NCBI GenBank assembly: GCA_916048095.2
Contig: OU696575.1
Span: 7,447,001 to 7,511,000, forward strand
Length of the DNA: 64,000 bases
Reading direction: 5' to 3'
Source of the DNA: Sacculina carcini
Lineage: Eukaryota; Arthropoda; Thecostraca; Sacculinidae
The notes beneath the pieces were generated by a model, which was given only the letters and a program-made list of their open reading frames with translations, did not search any database and was not told where the DNA came from. The position numbers and the translations under genes were made by a program. Shown here piece by piece: positions 43,027-53,699 of this stretch (position 1 is its first letter; every line of letters begins with the position of its first letter).

Positions 43027-43239
43027 ATGATTGATTGATTGATTATTGAGTTTTTGGGGGTGCACCGGCCTCTAGGACCATATGGCACCCCCCAGTCTGT
43101 TGTTAGCTAAATTAAACTAAAACTATGCAAATGAACGTGATGGAGCGATGAAATAAATAAGCGTGAGGGTGAGTGATATGAATATAAAAGTCATAAGAAT
43201 AAAAATCAATAAATAGTTCTAAAAGGCAAAAGCCATAAA

Positions 43240-45619
43240 AATTAAAAAATGCGGCCCTCAATGACCGCCGATTGCTCCTGTCCGAGAACATCGTGAATAG
43301 TCCGAACGGATCCAAGAAAACGTTGACGCGCCTCTGAGAATGATGGGCATTCCACCAGGATGTGTTGCACGGAGAGACGTGCATTACATGCGCTGCACGT
43401 GGGTTCAGGTTGTCCGAGTAGAAGATGGCGATGCGTGTCGTACGTGTGACCCACAAGTAGACGACAGAGAGCCACTTCCTCGGACCTCTTCCGGCGACAA
43501 GAGCACATCCAATGTCCGATTTCGGGCTTCACTGCTTATAATTAGTTAAAACCACATTCGTCCCAGGAGAACTGCCCGCGAGAACGGATGAAACGATGTA
43601 TAATAGGATAAAAGTCCGAATACGGAATGGGAAAGTTGAAATAAAATGAATAAAAGTATCGTTCAGCAGCTCTTTTTGTGGCTCTGTCAGCTCGCTCGTT
43701 GCCCAAAATACCAATATGGGCCGGAATCCAGCAGAACTTTACACGCTTGCCCTGGTGGTGGATGATGTCAAGAGAGATAAAAATCATCTGTATAAGAGGA
43801 TATAAGGAGAAAGACGATAATGAAGTTAAAGCATTAAGGGAGTCAGATTAAACTACGAACAATGAAAAAGAAGATGAGCGAATAAAAATCAGGGCCAGCA
43901 GGATAGCGTGAAGACCAGCCGTGTAAATTGAGGCGCTCGGTGGCAGCGTGCACGAGCGGCACGTACCTCCACTTACAAACGCACAACCCACACCACTGGC
44001 AGACTTAGAACAATCAGTGTACACGGCAGTATACCATCCGTAAGAATGAATTCGCTCCAGTGTGTTTGAGAGAAGCACACTGGGCACTGTACGGTGTTTC
44101 GGCAGAGCTGCTAGCGAGACTGGAGGTCAGCGATATCGGGCGATAGTCAGACGGGTGATCGCCCGATTCGCCCTGTTTTGTGATGGGTATGACGATTGCC
44201 TGTCGCCAGGAGGCTGGAAACTGCCCACCATTCCACAGATCATTGAATACCTGCAGCAAGGTGGACAGCACTGCGGACAACAGACGTTTCAGCATGAGGT
44301 TGTGAACCTCATCAGGGCCTTCAGCCACATCGCGAAGCGATCGCAAGGCTGTTCTCAGCTCAGATGCAGAAAAATCGCTGTTGATTGGCAGCTGACAGTT
44401 GGTGGATAAATCAACGGGTGATCTCTCGCACTGCTGTTTGAGCGCCGCAAAATCAGGGTCGTCTACGTTTGCACGACAGCGCTCCGCTAAATATCGGCCT
44501 ATTTCGTCAGAAACATGCTCCGGATTTATCACGTCCACGCCACTGATCTTCAGAGAAGGCAGCGGAGTGGGACGGTACTTCCCAGAGATGCGCTTTATAC
44601 GGTCCCATATGGTGGATATAGGACAATACCGATTAATGTTGGACACATAGGACACCCACGAGGCCCGCTTAGCTTCGCGAAAGGTCCATCGAGCTTGTGC
44701 GCGAGCGTGGCGAAAGCAAAGCATGTTTGCCACCGTGCTGTTGCGCCGGAAGCGACCCCAGCAACGACGTCGCTCTCGCAACGCCGAAGAACAAGCGTCT
44801 GTCCACCAAGGGACAGGACGCCGCCGGGGACGCGATGCCGTACGCGGAATGCTCTGTTTGGCACAGGTGACAATGGCCTCAGTAAAATCTTCGACGCTGG
44901 GTCGAAGTGTGGGGTTGCTCATGGCTTCCAGTGTCAAGCAATCATAGCGGACCCAATCAGCTCGTTTGAAATTCCATCTCGGTTGTCGTGTTCCCAACCT
45001 AGGTACCTCATTGAGAATGATCTATATAGGGAAGTGGTCACTCCCATACAGATTGTGATCAACGGTCCAGCTCGTGAATGCCTGCAGACTGGGACTGCAC
45101 AGACTGAGGTCCAGAGCGGACATGCTTCCCGATTCCGGACATGCGAACAGTTGAAATATACTCCATAATAAAACCACGGCTACAATATGCCTCACAACCC
45201 CAAAAAGGTATGTGAGCATTAAAATCGCCTAACACATAAAAAGGGGGTGAAAGTGAAGTGATTAAAAAATCGACGTCAGCCCTTGGGAACGGGCGAACAG
45301 GCGGAAGGTACAATGAGCACACACTCACCTCCCTAACACCGAGCCAGCACCGAACCGCAACCACCTGCAAATCTGAATGAATATGCAGGCGGCGACAGGG
45401 TACACTGGTTCGAACAGCCAGCATAACTCCACCATGGGCTATAGTCGAGCTGGGATTATCATATCTAAAAACATTAAAATCCTGAATACTAAAATACCAA
45501 GAAATTAAAAACTTAGTCTCCTGTATTGCTAAAATCGATGGTTGTCGGGAGTGTAAAATATGCAGTAAATCATCAAAATTCAGTCTAATACCTCTAATAT
45601 TCCAGTGTAAAATGGACAT
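43240..45619 (-). pseudogene. I-element ORF2 copy E: endonuclease and RNase H, RT deleted
   Basis: The ATG at 45619 opens MSILHWNIRGI. The N-terminal half reads to YVLGDFNAHIPFWGCE, a short deletion removes part of the C-terminal half, and GSDHFPI appears near 45025. The linker frame (44997-44120) reads to DYRPISLTS and then jumps to the sequence before RNase H (HRTVPSVLLSNTLERIHSYG), so the whole RT is missing. RNase H has a worn TDCSKSASG and an intact HIGILGNERADRA. Frames break near 44120 and 43540. Confidence 0.8.
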
Positions 45620-45705
45620 AAAATAAATATAATAGAATAAAATACAAATAAATACTCCCGTTGAAAAAGCACATATACACAAAAAAAACCAGGTAGCACA
45701 GGTAC

Positions 45706-46465
45706 CTAATCGCATCGCTTGGCCGATCGTCCTCTCTCCGCGTCAGGTAGGGACCCACTTGGAGAGGCCGAGAGCTTCCGCTTAGAGGAACTCTCCACCT
45801 CCATGGCAGTGGTGGGAGTCGCTCCGTCGTGTGCGGAAGGCGGTGCGCTAGCAACCGCCGGGCGCGGAGAAGCAGGGACCGCGCTCGCTTTGTGACCGGG
45901 AGATGCTCGCCGGTCACTCCTCGGCGAGGCTGACTTGACCGAACGGCGGCTCTTGTGTTGAACCACCGTCCAGTCTCCGGATTTGCTCCGGCTCGGACAC
46001 GACCGCTCTGCTGGCTTGGTAGCCTGATGAGCGGCCGGTTTTTTGCCGCCCTGACTAACCGGCATCGCTGCCGATTCGCCAGCACGGTCCATCGGCCGGT
46101 TGACCGCCCGATCGGCGTCCCGCTGAGGTCACCGCTCAGCAGCCTTTTCGGGCTGCTGGGGAGCGGCCCCCTTGGGCCGCTGGGTCGCGGACGCCTGGGA
46201 CCGCTGGGGTGCGGCCGTTGGCGACCGCGGCACGGTAGTCCCCTCAGACCGCCGATCAACCGGTGTTGGTTCATGCTCATGTTCAGCCTCAGGCACGACC
46301 AGCTTCAAGCCCATTCGTCCCGCCAGCTTCAAGAAGTCTCCAACAGTCAGCTTCTCCAGAAACGAGTCGACAGACTGTGGAGGCTGAGCCGACTTTGTGA
46401 ATACGCCGACATACGACGGGCCTGATGGATGCGAGCTGCGATATACAGCACGCGCCTCGCCGAAA
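45706..46465 (-). pseudogene. I-element ORF1 copy E, C-terminal part
   Basis: Begins within RCSFGEARAVYRSSHPSGPS and VDSFLEKLTVGDFLKLAGR, runs through PEAEHEHEPTPVDRR and the Ala/Pro/Ser/Gln-rich tail, and ends KRCD. The glutamate codon that is a stop in copy A is intact. A shift near 46130 splits it. The knuckles are deleted: at about 46470 the frame joins leader sequence directly. Confidence 0.72.
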
Positions 46466-47154
46466 CTGCAGATATTTGCATTGTCTCTGCGCACACGACC
46501 ACCCACCTCTGCACGAAGCCCTACTGGGGGGACGGGCAAAGCCAGCATGGGATGCCACGCCAGTGGTGGTGCGCGCTGTACGGGCACCGAATACCACTGA
46601 GCTCGCTGCGAGCTCCGCCCGGTACGAGTCCGCGGGAGCTAAAGCGCCGGACCAGGACCAGTGACCCCTAACGGTCCATATGGACTCAGCAGCTGCAGCC
46701 CCACTGCAAACGACGGACACTGCACCGGGCGCGACCCCCTCGAGCACCAGGCACCTCACCCTTGACCCTCTTGAGCCCTATCCGGCCACCCGTGCCGGTG
46801 TGCCGGACCATTCTCTCCACTGTCGAGGAGCCAAACAGCGGCCCCGTCGGGGTTCGACGCGCAGGCCAAAGACGAGTGTGCGTCATGCCACCACTATACC
46901 CCGGGCGACGTGACACTCAGCGGCCAGGATCCTGTTTGCCGCTCCGACGGGGGAGGGTTTCCAGATGGCCGTTGACTGCTAAACAGCTCATCAGCCCTTT
47001 GACAGGTCTTGTTTTTCTTCCTGCTGGGTGTCTGGCCACCCTCCTCACTGGCATAGGCCAGTGGGGGTCGGATTAGTCGCCGACATTCCGACCATGCGGC
47101 TGGATGTACCGGGTTACATGGTACCAGTAGCAGGTCGAAACCTGACCAGACATG

Positions 47155-47216
47155 TCTGCCTTTAGTCGCCTTTTTACGACACGCGGTAGCTACGGCGGCA
47201 TAATTCTAACCTCCCT
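47155..47216 (-). ncRNA. Ribozyme-like 5' module of copy E
   Basis: Compared with copy A the 3' strand reads CUACCGC instead of CUGCCGC, turning a G-U into an A-U pair. The 5' strand GAGGUAG carries one new mismatch, and the second helix has one mismatch (UAUGCC against GGCAGA). It is more worn than copies A and D. Confidence 0.4.
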
Positions 47217-47459
47217 ACCTCAGGGGACTTGATTGTCATGATTGAGTCAATGTAAATATATGGCAAATAAATATATTTAAAATCAATTGATTAGTATTGA
47301 TCGTAGAAAACGAAGTCATACATCATGATTGATTTGGTATAAAATAACGTTATATCGCAATAATTCAATGGGAACAAACAGCCGACCCTAAAAAGCAGCG
47401 GCGTTCTGTCCAAATAATCTCGTCAATAGCATAATTTCGACCAAACAATCGGCGACGGT

Positions 47460-48378
47460 TCAGTTAATGATTATTACATTCCACCAAGACGTGTCGCACG
47501 GAGAGAGGTGCGTTACATGCGCCGCACATAGGCTGTGGTTGTCCAAGCAGTAGGTGGTGGTGGGTCCCGCATGTGTGACCGACGCGAAGTCGGCACAGCG
47601 CCACCTCAAATCTCTTCCGGCGATAACTGCACGTCCAATGTCCCATCTCAGGCTTTACTGAGAGAGAATAAAAAACATGATTGAGACGATAAGCGAATGC
47701 AAAGCAGGGCAAGTATGATCGCGTATAATTCAGCCGTGTAAACGGAGGTGAGCGGCATGTACCTCCACTTACAAATGTACTTCCAACACCACTTGACAGT
47801 TTAATCGGTGTACAAGGCAGTATACACGCCGTAATTGTGAATGCGACTTTTGAGCAGAACTGCTAATTTAGTGTCAACCTGAGGTGTGACCAGCTCCCAA
47901 GGTGACTCCACCATGTATATCACCCGCATGACGTGGCTGTCTCTTATGCCGTATTCAGCCAGTAATTCCTCGTTTTGTTTGAGTAGCACTGCGGCGCCCT
48001 GGTGGGCTGTTGCCGCTGCAGCTCTGCATGACTTTGTAAGTGAATGGCTGATTAGGCAGGGTTATCTGTGTATTGTGATATTTTGCAGGAGTATCACATG
48101 CCCACCTCTTGTCGCCGGAGCGCCAGAGGAGCTTCATCCGCCTCAAATAGGAAACTGGAGATGGGCGTCGTGCGGAACGCACCAGCAGCAATGCGAACAC
48201 TTGCGTGATGTATTGCATCAAGTCGGCCTTTTACTGATTCCGAAGCCAGATTATATACAACGCGTGCGTAATCGAGACGCGAACGGACTGATGAGCCGTA
48301 TAAAAAGAGCAAGGACCGGCGATCTGCTCCATAACGCATTCGGGAGACGGATATATATGTGGTCATATGCCTTTTCAA
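47460..48378 (-). pseudogene. I-element ORF2 copy F, RT thumb to RNase H end
   Basis: SRMRYGADRRSLLFLYGSSVRSRLDYARVVYNLASES and HHASVRIAAGAFRTTPISSF (48378-48130) are the region after the RT palm. VESPWELVTPQVD and VYTALYTD follow, then HWTCSYRRKRFEVALCRLRVGHTCGTH and the terminal finger CGACNAPLSVRHVLVEC. RNase H is largely deleted. Several shifts. Confidence 0.68.
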
Positions 48379-48398
48379 TATAAAAAATATTGCCCGCC

Positions 48399-48581
48399 AT
48401 GGTGACCAAGCGGAAAACTTTCACAAACGCGTGTGTTGATCGTCACCAGTTTGCCAATGGTCGAATGACCCCGGTGAAACCCGTATTGAACTGGATTAAG
48501 CAGCTGGCCGTGTTCCAAGAACCAGCACAGTCGACTGCCCACCATCTTCTAAAAGAGCTTGCACAGACAGGAAGTAAGTAA
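48399..48581 (+). CDS. Small unidentified reading frame with strong start context and a splice-donor-like site
   Basis: CCCGCCATGG at 48393-48402 is a near-ideal vertebrate-type start context. The frame encodes about 60 residues (VTKRKTFTNACVDRHQFANGR ... HHLLKELAQTGSK). GTAAGTAAA occurs at about 48573, so the reading may be a 5' exon with a donor there rather than a complete 60-residue protein. I do not recognise it. It lies in the insert that splits I copy F, on the opposite strand to WDR6. It could be a captured gene fragment or part of an unknown element. Confidence 0.25.
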   Translation: MVTKRKTFTNACVDRHQFANGRMTPVKPVLNWIKQLAVFQEPAQSTAHHLLKELAQTGSK

Positions 48582-48954
48582 AATTTTGAAATAGTCCGAA
48601 GGTGTTGTGGCGTACACCTCTATATACTTTTGTGTTTTCTTGTAATTCTATTTTTCATGATTCAATGTGCATACGTTAATAACTTTACGTTACCGTATTT
48701 GCGTTGATCAATGATTTTGCGTGATTCATATTTTGATGTCCTGTATTCAGTTGTGCTTTGTGCTATATGCTTTATGCCTAGTGACTAGCGACTAACGTTT
48801 GTCCGGTGAAATATTTAGTTGCTAAATTTAGGCTATCTGAGAATGCTGACATTTGCACACGCACTTAGCAACAGTGTTTGGAAGCACAGAGCGGAGTCAT
48901 ATCGTATATTTGGTATGCGCGTAGGTTCGAGAATGTTCTAGAACCACGCGATTA
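48582..48954. other. AT-rich stretch, no gene
   Basis: Nothing coding is seen. It leads into LTR-like sequence at 48955. Confidence 0.4.
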
Positions 48955-49375
48955 TACGTCATGTGTGTACGTATAAAAAAGCGCCTGTGTTTCGCATCGG
49001 GGCAGATACGCTGAACATTTCGGGTCTGGCAGAGCTACTCTCTGTGTATCGGTAGTTTGGTGTATTTTGTCACTCGGGTCCCGCACAACGCTAGAGTGAA
49101 GTGGTTATTCTTCTGCTCGCTCATTCGTTGCTCACCCGTTAAGGCTAATATCACTAGCATTCCTTTAGATATTAGCCGGTGTTCTTTCCAGATATTTAAG
49201 GACTTACTCTTGTCTCTGAATATTGAAGTGCACCTTGGCTGGTCACTCTTGCATCTTGGCCTGTAGCCTTTCCAGAGTGGAACTATCGCAACATTTCAGT
49301 TCGGTGCAGCCGCAGCAGCCGCGCCCCATCGACTCGGCAGTGTTCAAGCTGCCATCACTGGAGTAAGCCGAGTTC

Positions 49376-49560
49376 GTGTTCATACGACATGACGGCCACC
49401 GCCGTCCTCTCCAGTTCGTTTACGACGGGCAGTATCGCAGACTCAAGCAAACTACAAAAGCTTTCACCGTCGAGCGCAACGGCGGAAATATCGTGAGCAT
49501 TTACCGCTTGCGACCAGTTTTCATCGACAACAACGTTCAGCCGTCGTCCGAAGACAACTT
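49376..49560 (+). pseudogene. Ty3/Gypsy integrase C-terminal scrap
   Basis: VFIRHDGHRRPLQFVYDGQYRRL, KAFTVERNGGNIVSIYRLRPVFI corresponds closely to HVFVRVDGHRTPLTPPYQGPY ... AFTIDNRGKPDVVAIDRLKPA of the Ty3 element at 6880-7040. It is about 60 residues of the LTR-binding tail, with nothing else of pol left. Confidence 0.7.
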
Positions 49561-49582
49561 GCTGTTCTCTGTTGTGACGCCT

Positions 49583-49634
49583 CGTTCGTTCGTTCGTTAT
49601 TTGTGTTTATGGGGTGCACCGGCCTCTGGGACCA
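49583..49634 (-). repeat. Minimal I-family 3' end (about 50 bp)
   Basis: (GTTC)n at 49583-49597, then GTTATTTGTGTTTATGGGG and TGCACCGGCCTCTGGGACCA. It is the same tail and 3' end as copy C but truncated after only about 37 bases of element. It sits inside the Ty3 debris. Confidence 0.75.
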
Positions 49635-50045
49635 GGTGTCATGTGTCATGTGTCATACGTCATGTGTGTACGTATAAAAAGGCGCCTGTGTTTCGCATCA
49701 GGACAAATACGCTGAACATTTCGGGTCTGGCAGAACTAGTCTCTGTGTCTCGGTAGTTTGGTGTATTCTGTCACTCGGGTCTCACACAACGCTAGAGTGA
49801 AGTGGTTATTCTTCTGCTCACTCATTCATTGTTTGCCCGCTAAAGGTAGATACGCTGAACATTTCGAGTCTGGCAGAGCTACTCTCTATGTCTCGGTAGT
49901 TTGGCGTATCCTGTCACTCGGGTATTGCACAACGCTAGAGTGAAGTGGGTATTCCTACTGTTCGCTCATTCGTTGTTCGCCCGCTAAGGCTAATATCACC
50001 AGCATTGCTTTAGATATTAGTCCGTGGCCCTTTTCAGAGAGTGAC

Positions 50046-50375
50046 CACACCTCTGTCTGGGATTGCCGCCCATTTCTGCATTTTGTAGTTGCACGTTATT
50101 GTAACTGTGTGCACTGTGCTTACACAACATTGTTGCTCGCTGCGCAAATTTACACTGTGGCCCGCTGCGCCCATTTTTACTTGTGTGTATAGCTGCGCAT
50201 ATTGATTGATTGTATTACCTGCATATTGCATTTGAATGTTCTGTATTGTACATGATTTTATGATGTATTGTTATGTGTTGTTAAGTACTGTTAGTGTATA
50301 CTAAATATAACTGAAACCCCAGCAACTGTGTTGCTTTTGGCGAAGTTAGCCAGTAGTGCAGCAGTGTATCACTCG
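50046..50375. other. Sequence between LTR debris and copy F, no gene
   Basis: TG-rich with short repeats (CTGTTAGTGTA and TGTTATGTGTTG runs). It may be the end of the LTR or its flank. Confidence 0.35.
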
Positions 50376-51840
50376 TTAGCCCGGTTTCAAGATAGGCACC
50401 AGACCGCCCTCACGCCAAGCATCCGGAATCTTCGCTCGCTGCAACAGGGTGTTGAACGCCTGCAACAACTCACACATCATGGGAGCGGGTAAGCGTTTGA
50501 TCATAATGTGGATCCTGTCAGGGTCTTCTGCCACGTCTTTAAGAGACTTGAAAGCGGTGCACAGTTCAGATGCAATGAAATCGCGATTGCATAAAAGCTG
50601 ACCGGCAGTGGAGACATCTATGGGCGATTCCTCATACTGCTGTTTGTGGGTCGCAAATACGGGATCATCCACGTTTGCACGGTAGCGCTCCGCTAGAAAT
50701 CGGCCGAATTCATCGGCAACACTGACAGGGCCGATCACATCCACACCATCAATTTTTAAAAAAGGTAACTGAGCGGGACGGTATTTGCCTGCAATGCGCC
50801 TCATTCTGTTATATACGGTGGATACAGGACAATGCCGATTTATGCCCGATATATAAGCTATCCATGAAGTCTGCCTCACCTCGCGAAATGTGCTCTGGGC
50901 ATAGGCGCTTGCGCAGCGGAAGCTGATCATATTCGCATCTGTGCTGTTCTGTCGAAATCATCTGCAGCATCGGCGACACTCGCGGAGCACCTTCGAGTAG
51001 GATTCTGTCCACCAAGGCGAAGGAAACCTTTTCGGAGAGTAGGACGTGCGTGGGATGCATTGTTCAGCACATATGATGATTACCTCAGATATACCTCAGT
51101 CGACCGTAGGTCTAAAGTTGGTACCAGCAATGGCTTCGCATATCAGAGCGTCCTAGCGGACCCAATCAGAGCTTTTAAAATTTCATTTCGGTGGTTGTGT
51201 TTCAAGCCCAGGTACCTCATTGAGACGTATTCGTACTGGAGAATGATCGCTCACGTACGGATGGTCTTTAACGGCACAGTTCGTAGAAATTTAGACTTGG
51301 ACAACACAAACTGAGATCTAGACTGGACATATTGCCAGATTGAATTGTAACATGAGTGCATGTGCCAGAATTAATCAACGTAATGTCATGCATGATCAAT
51401 AATGGTTCTAAAATCAATACACGACAACAACGTTCGTCAAATGCCAAATAAGGGATGTGGGAATTAAAATCGCATTTTATAAAAAATGGTGATAATAATG
51501 AGGTAAAAAGATGTTCGACCTCTGATTGCGGGAGCGGAACTCCAGGGGGCAGATACAGTGAGCATATGCTCACCTTACGACTAACCAAAGAGCAACGCAC
51601 CGCAACTGGCTGGCGACTAGTGTCCAGGTGTAACTGGCGACAAGACACACTTGTATGAATCGTCAGCAAGACACCGCCATGAGCTATGATCGTGCTAAAA
51701 TGATCATGACTAAATAAATTAAAATACACAATAGGGACGGAATTTGAAGGTTTGGTATCTTGGAGAACAGCAATTAAAACAAGATTCGATCTCAAAAGTA
51801 GTCTCAAATTATTATAATTGGCTAATGTTCCATTGTAAAC
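50376..51840 (-). pseudogene. I-element ORF2 copy F: endonuclease and linker
   Basis: The endonuclease start is near 51840 (PVYNGTLANYNNLRLLLRSN). HGGVLLTIHTSVSCRQLHLDTSRQPVAVRC and FIKCDFNSHIPYLAFDE (a worn G-D-F-N-A-H) follow. The linker has FREVRQTSWIAYISGINRHCPVSTVYNRMRRIAGKYRP and ADEFGRFLAERYRANVDDP. It stops at VPILKPG, exactly where the RT core should start. Confidence 0.72.
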
Positions 51841-51939
51841 TGGACATACAAATTGATTGCAGTGAATAAATATAGACAATAGTCCAACAAATAGATCGAA
51901 AGTATATGAACAAAAAATAAATAAATCACAAGAGGGCAC

Positions 51940-53230
51940 ATACACCTTGGCAGTAGAGGCACCTACTCGTACCGCTTTGCTGGACGAACTCTCTCCTCGT
52001 GATATGTGCCTACGGGGAGAGGCTGAGAGCTTGCGCTTTGCCGAGTTTTCCACCTCCATGGCAGCGGAAGATCCCACTCCATTGGCGGGAAGCTGATCGC
52101 CAGTGCGCACCGAGCACGAAGGAACATGCCCCGCGCTCGATTTGCGACCGGCAGATGATGACCGGTCGCTTCTCGGCGACGCTGACTTAGTTGAAAGGCG
52201 GCTTTTGCGGTGAACCACCGTCCAGTCAACGCAGAATTTCCGGTTCGGTGAAGACTGCTGAGTTGACCTTTGGGTCTGCTCAGCAGTCGACTTTTTACCG
52301 CCGTGCCTAACCGGCGATGCTATCGATTTGCCAGAACGGTGTTTCGGTCGGTTGACCGGCCGAATGACGATCTCAGAGGCTCGTCGTTCAGCAGCCATTT
52401 CAGGTTGCTGCGGTGCGGCTGTTGCGGGCCGCGCAGTGGTGGCGAGTTCAGGCCGCCGACCAACCGACTTGTGGAGATCGTTGACAGCATGTTGAACATC
52501 GTCAAGAGTGACCAGCCTCACGCCCATACGACTAGTAACATGTCTCCGACCGTCAATTTCTCCAGGCGCCAACTGGCATCGGTGGCTGAGCAGACTGTTT
52601 TTTGCACTAGCGCACGTTGGAACTGACGGGTGAGAGCTGCGATACACAGCACGCGTCTCGCCAATACTACATTGTTGGGACGCGCGGATCGCCCATATCT
52701 CCTTTTCGTTGATCCATTCAGGGCAATCACGCGACGAGGCGCGTTCCCACTGCTTTTACAATTGACGCACATGTGAATGCCACTGGATCACTCAGCAGTA
52801 GTGTGCTAGCTCGATGAACACCGACCGCAGATTTATGGATGATTGCAGCGGCTGCTCGTGTGTCCGAACCGTTGGCACCTGAACACCGCATCGGCTTGGA
52901 AACATAGGGGCGGACTCTGATGCGCTGACGGATGTCACCAACCTTGATGTCGTCCGGCACAGTAGCAATGTCGAACGTCAGGAAGGAGTGCGTATGCAAC
53001 TCGCTGCCCTGACGACGGCGAACAAGGCGCTCTACACGGATGACACTCTGGGATGTGAAGCCATCACACACTTCCTCAATGTCAACACCATCAAGCGCCC
53101 GACAGAAAATGACGCCTCTCGCATGATTCAGTTTCGCATGTGCTTCCATCGAAATGGGGGTGTTCACCCAGCACCTCTTCTCACCTGAGCCCACACTATA
53201 TCTGAAGGATATCAATGGGATATATTCCAT
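51940..53230 (-). pseudogene. I-element ORF1 copy F
   Basis: Starts within FRYSVGSGEKRCWVNTPI (53220). It has VRPYVSKPMRC and worn knuckles, then MYRSSHPS and the Arg/Ser/Pro/Ala-rich tail with DWTVVHRKSRLSTKSASPRSDR, close to DWTVVQHKSRRSVKSASPRSDR of copy A. The N-terminus is 5' truncated. Shifts near 52740 and 52640. Confidence 0.7.
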
Positions 53231-53262
53231 TGTCCATATACCCAGAACGTTACCCAGAATTC

Positions 53263-53440
53263 ATACTGGCAACACTTGTTGCCACCGGCGTTAAAGGGTC
53301 CGTGTGGTCCTTCTTAACTGTCCAGGCTTCACAAACACGGATTTAATCTGTCGCTGCTAGAAGTGGCTGAAGAAAGGATTACGAAAAGGTACGCAATTCA
53401 TATGAAATTATGAACTTGCTGATAGTTTTTCATATGTGTA
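53263..53440. repeat. Unclassified repeat with a GGCAAC/GTTGCC palindrome (copy 2; copy 1 at 25302-25560)
   Basis: CTGGCAACACTTGTTGCCA at about 53266 corresponds to GTGGCAACAAATGTTGCCA at about 25303 and again near 25631. AGAAGTGGCTGAA...TTACNAAAAG...AATTCATAT follows in both regions. The copies are diverged and no coding sequence is seen. This one ends close to the donor side of the WDR6 exon at 53458. Confidence 0.5.
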
Positions 53441-53457
53441 TTACCCTAGTGTATTAC

Positions 53458-53618
53458 CTGACCGCTGTGGAACGCGTACAGCACGCCATGTCTATCACCA
53501 GCCACCGCAATATCATCGCAGTTGTTTGCGCCGCCGTGAACCAGACACGCACAGTTGATCCAGCCCAGCGCTGGACCCTGTGTGCGGTGGTCCACGCACG
53601 ACAAATACTCCCCATCGT
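53458..53618 (-). CDS. WDR6: WDR6 homologue exon (GDRHG repeat)
   Basis: 161 bases: two bases complete a codon started in the previous exon (G/AC gives Asp), then 53 codons, ending AGCGGTCAG/GTAATA in phase 0. It encodes GEYLSCVDHRTQG, LGWINCACLVHGG and DDIAVAGDRHGVLYAFHSG. These match RYLLPPSKQRWHTCSAF and DFLVCGDRRGSVLLFPS of WDR6. The upstream exon at 58062 ends with exactly one spare base, which confirms the acceptor at 53619. Confidence 0.85.
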
Positions 53619-53699
53619 CTTAATTCGCATACGCACACACACACACACACATAGACACACAGCTGAATTGCAAGAAAGCATGAATTGAATTACAAATAC

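Larger units (their letters stand above)
43027..47226 (-). mobile_element. I-clade LINE copy E
   Basis: The GATT tail is at 43027-43043, RNase H at 43240-44120, linker and endonuclease at 44125-45619, the ORF1 tail at 45706-46465, the leader at 46470-47150 and the 5' module at 47155-47216. The RT and the N-terminal, knuckle-bearing part of ORF1 are deleted. It is the most complete copy of endonuclease and leader in the window. Confidence 0.85.
48955..50045 (+). mobile_element. Collapsed Ty3/Gypsy element: LTR fragments around an integrase tail
   Basis: The stretch ACGTATAAAAA...GCGCCTGTGTTTCGCATC (TATA box, then probable transcript start) occurs at about 48966 and 49670. The following GCTGAACATTTCGGGTCTGGCAGA and TCGGTAGTTTGG...CACTCGGGT blocks occur three times, near 49010, 49705 and 49855. 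So there is a left LTR, an internal scrap (49376-49580), and a right LTR carrying an internal tandem duplication of about 190 bases. Confidence 0.62.
47380..53230 (-). mobile_element. I-clade LINE copy F, a diverged subfamily, split by LTR debris
   Basis: RNase H end at 47460-47990, RT thumb region to 48378, then a 2-kb insert, then linker (50376-50930), endonuclease (51000-51840) and ORF1 (51940-53230). The protein similarity to copies A-E is clear but residue changes are many, e.g. EEVCDGFTSQSVIRVERLVRR against EEICDGLASQGVIRVERIVRR. It is therefore an older or separate subfamily. Confidence 0.75.
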
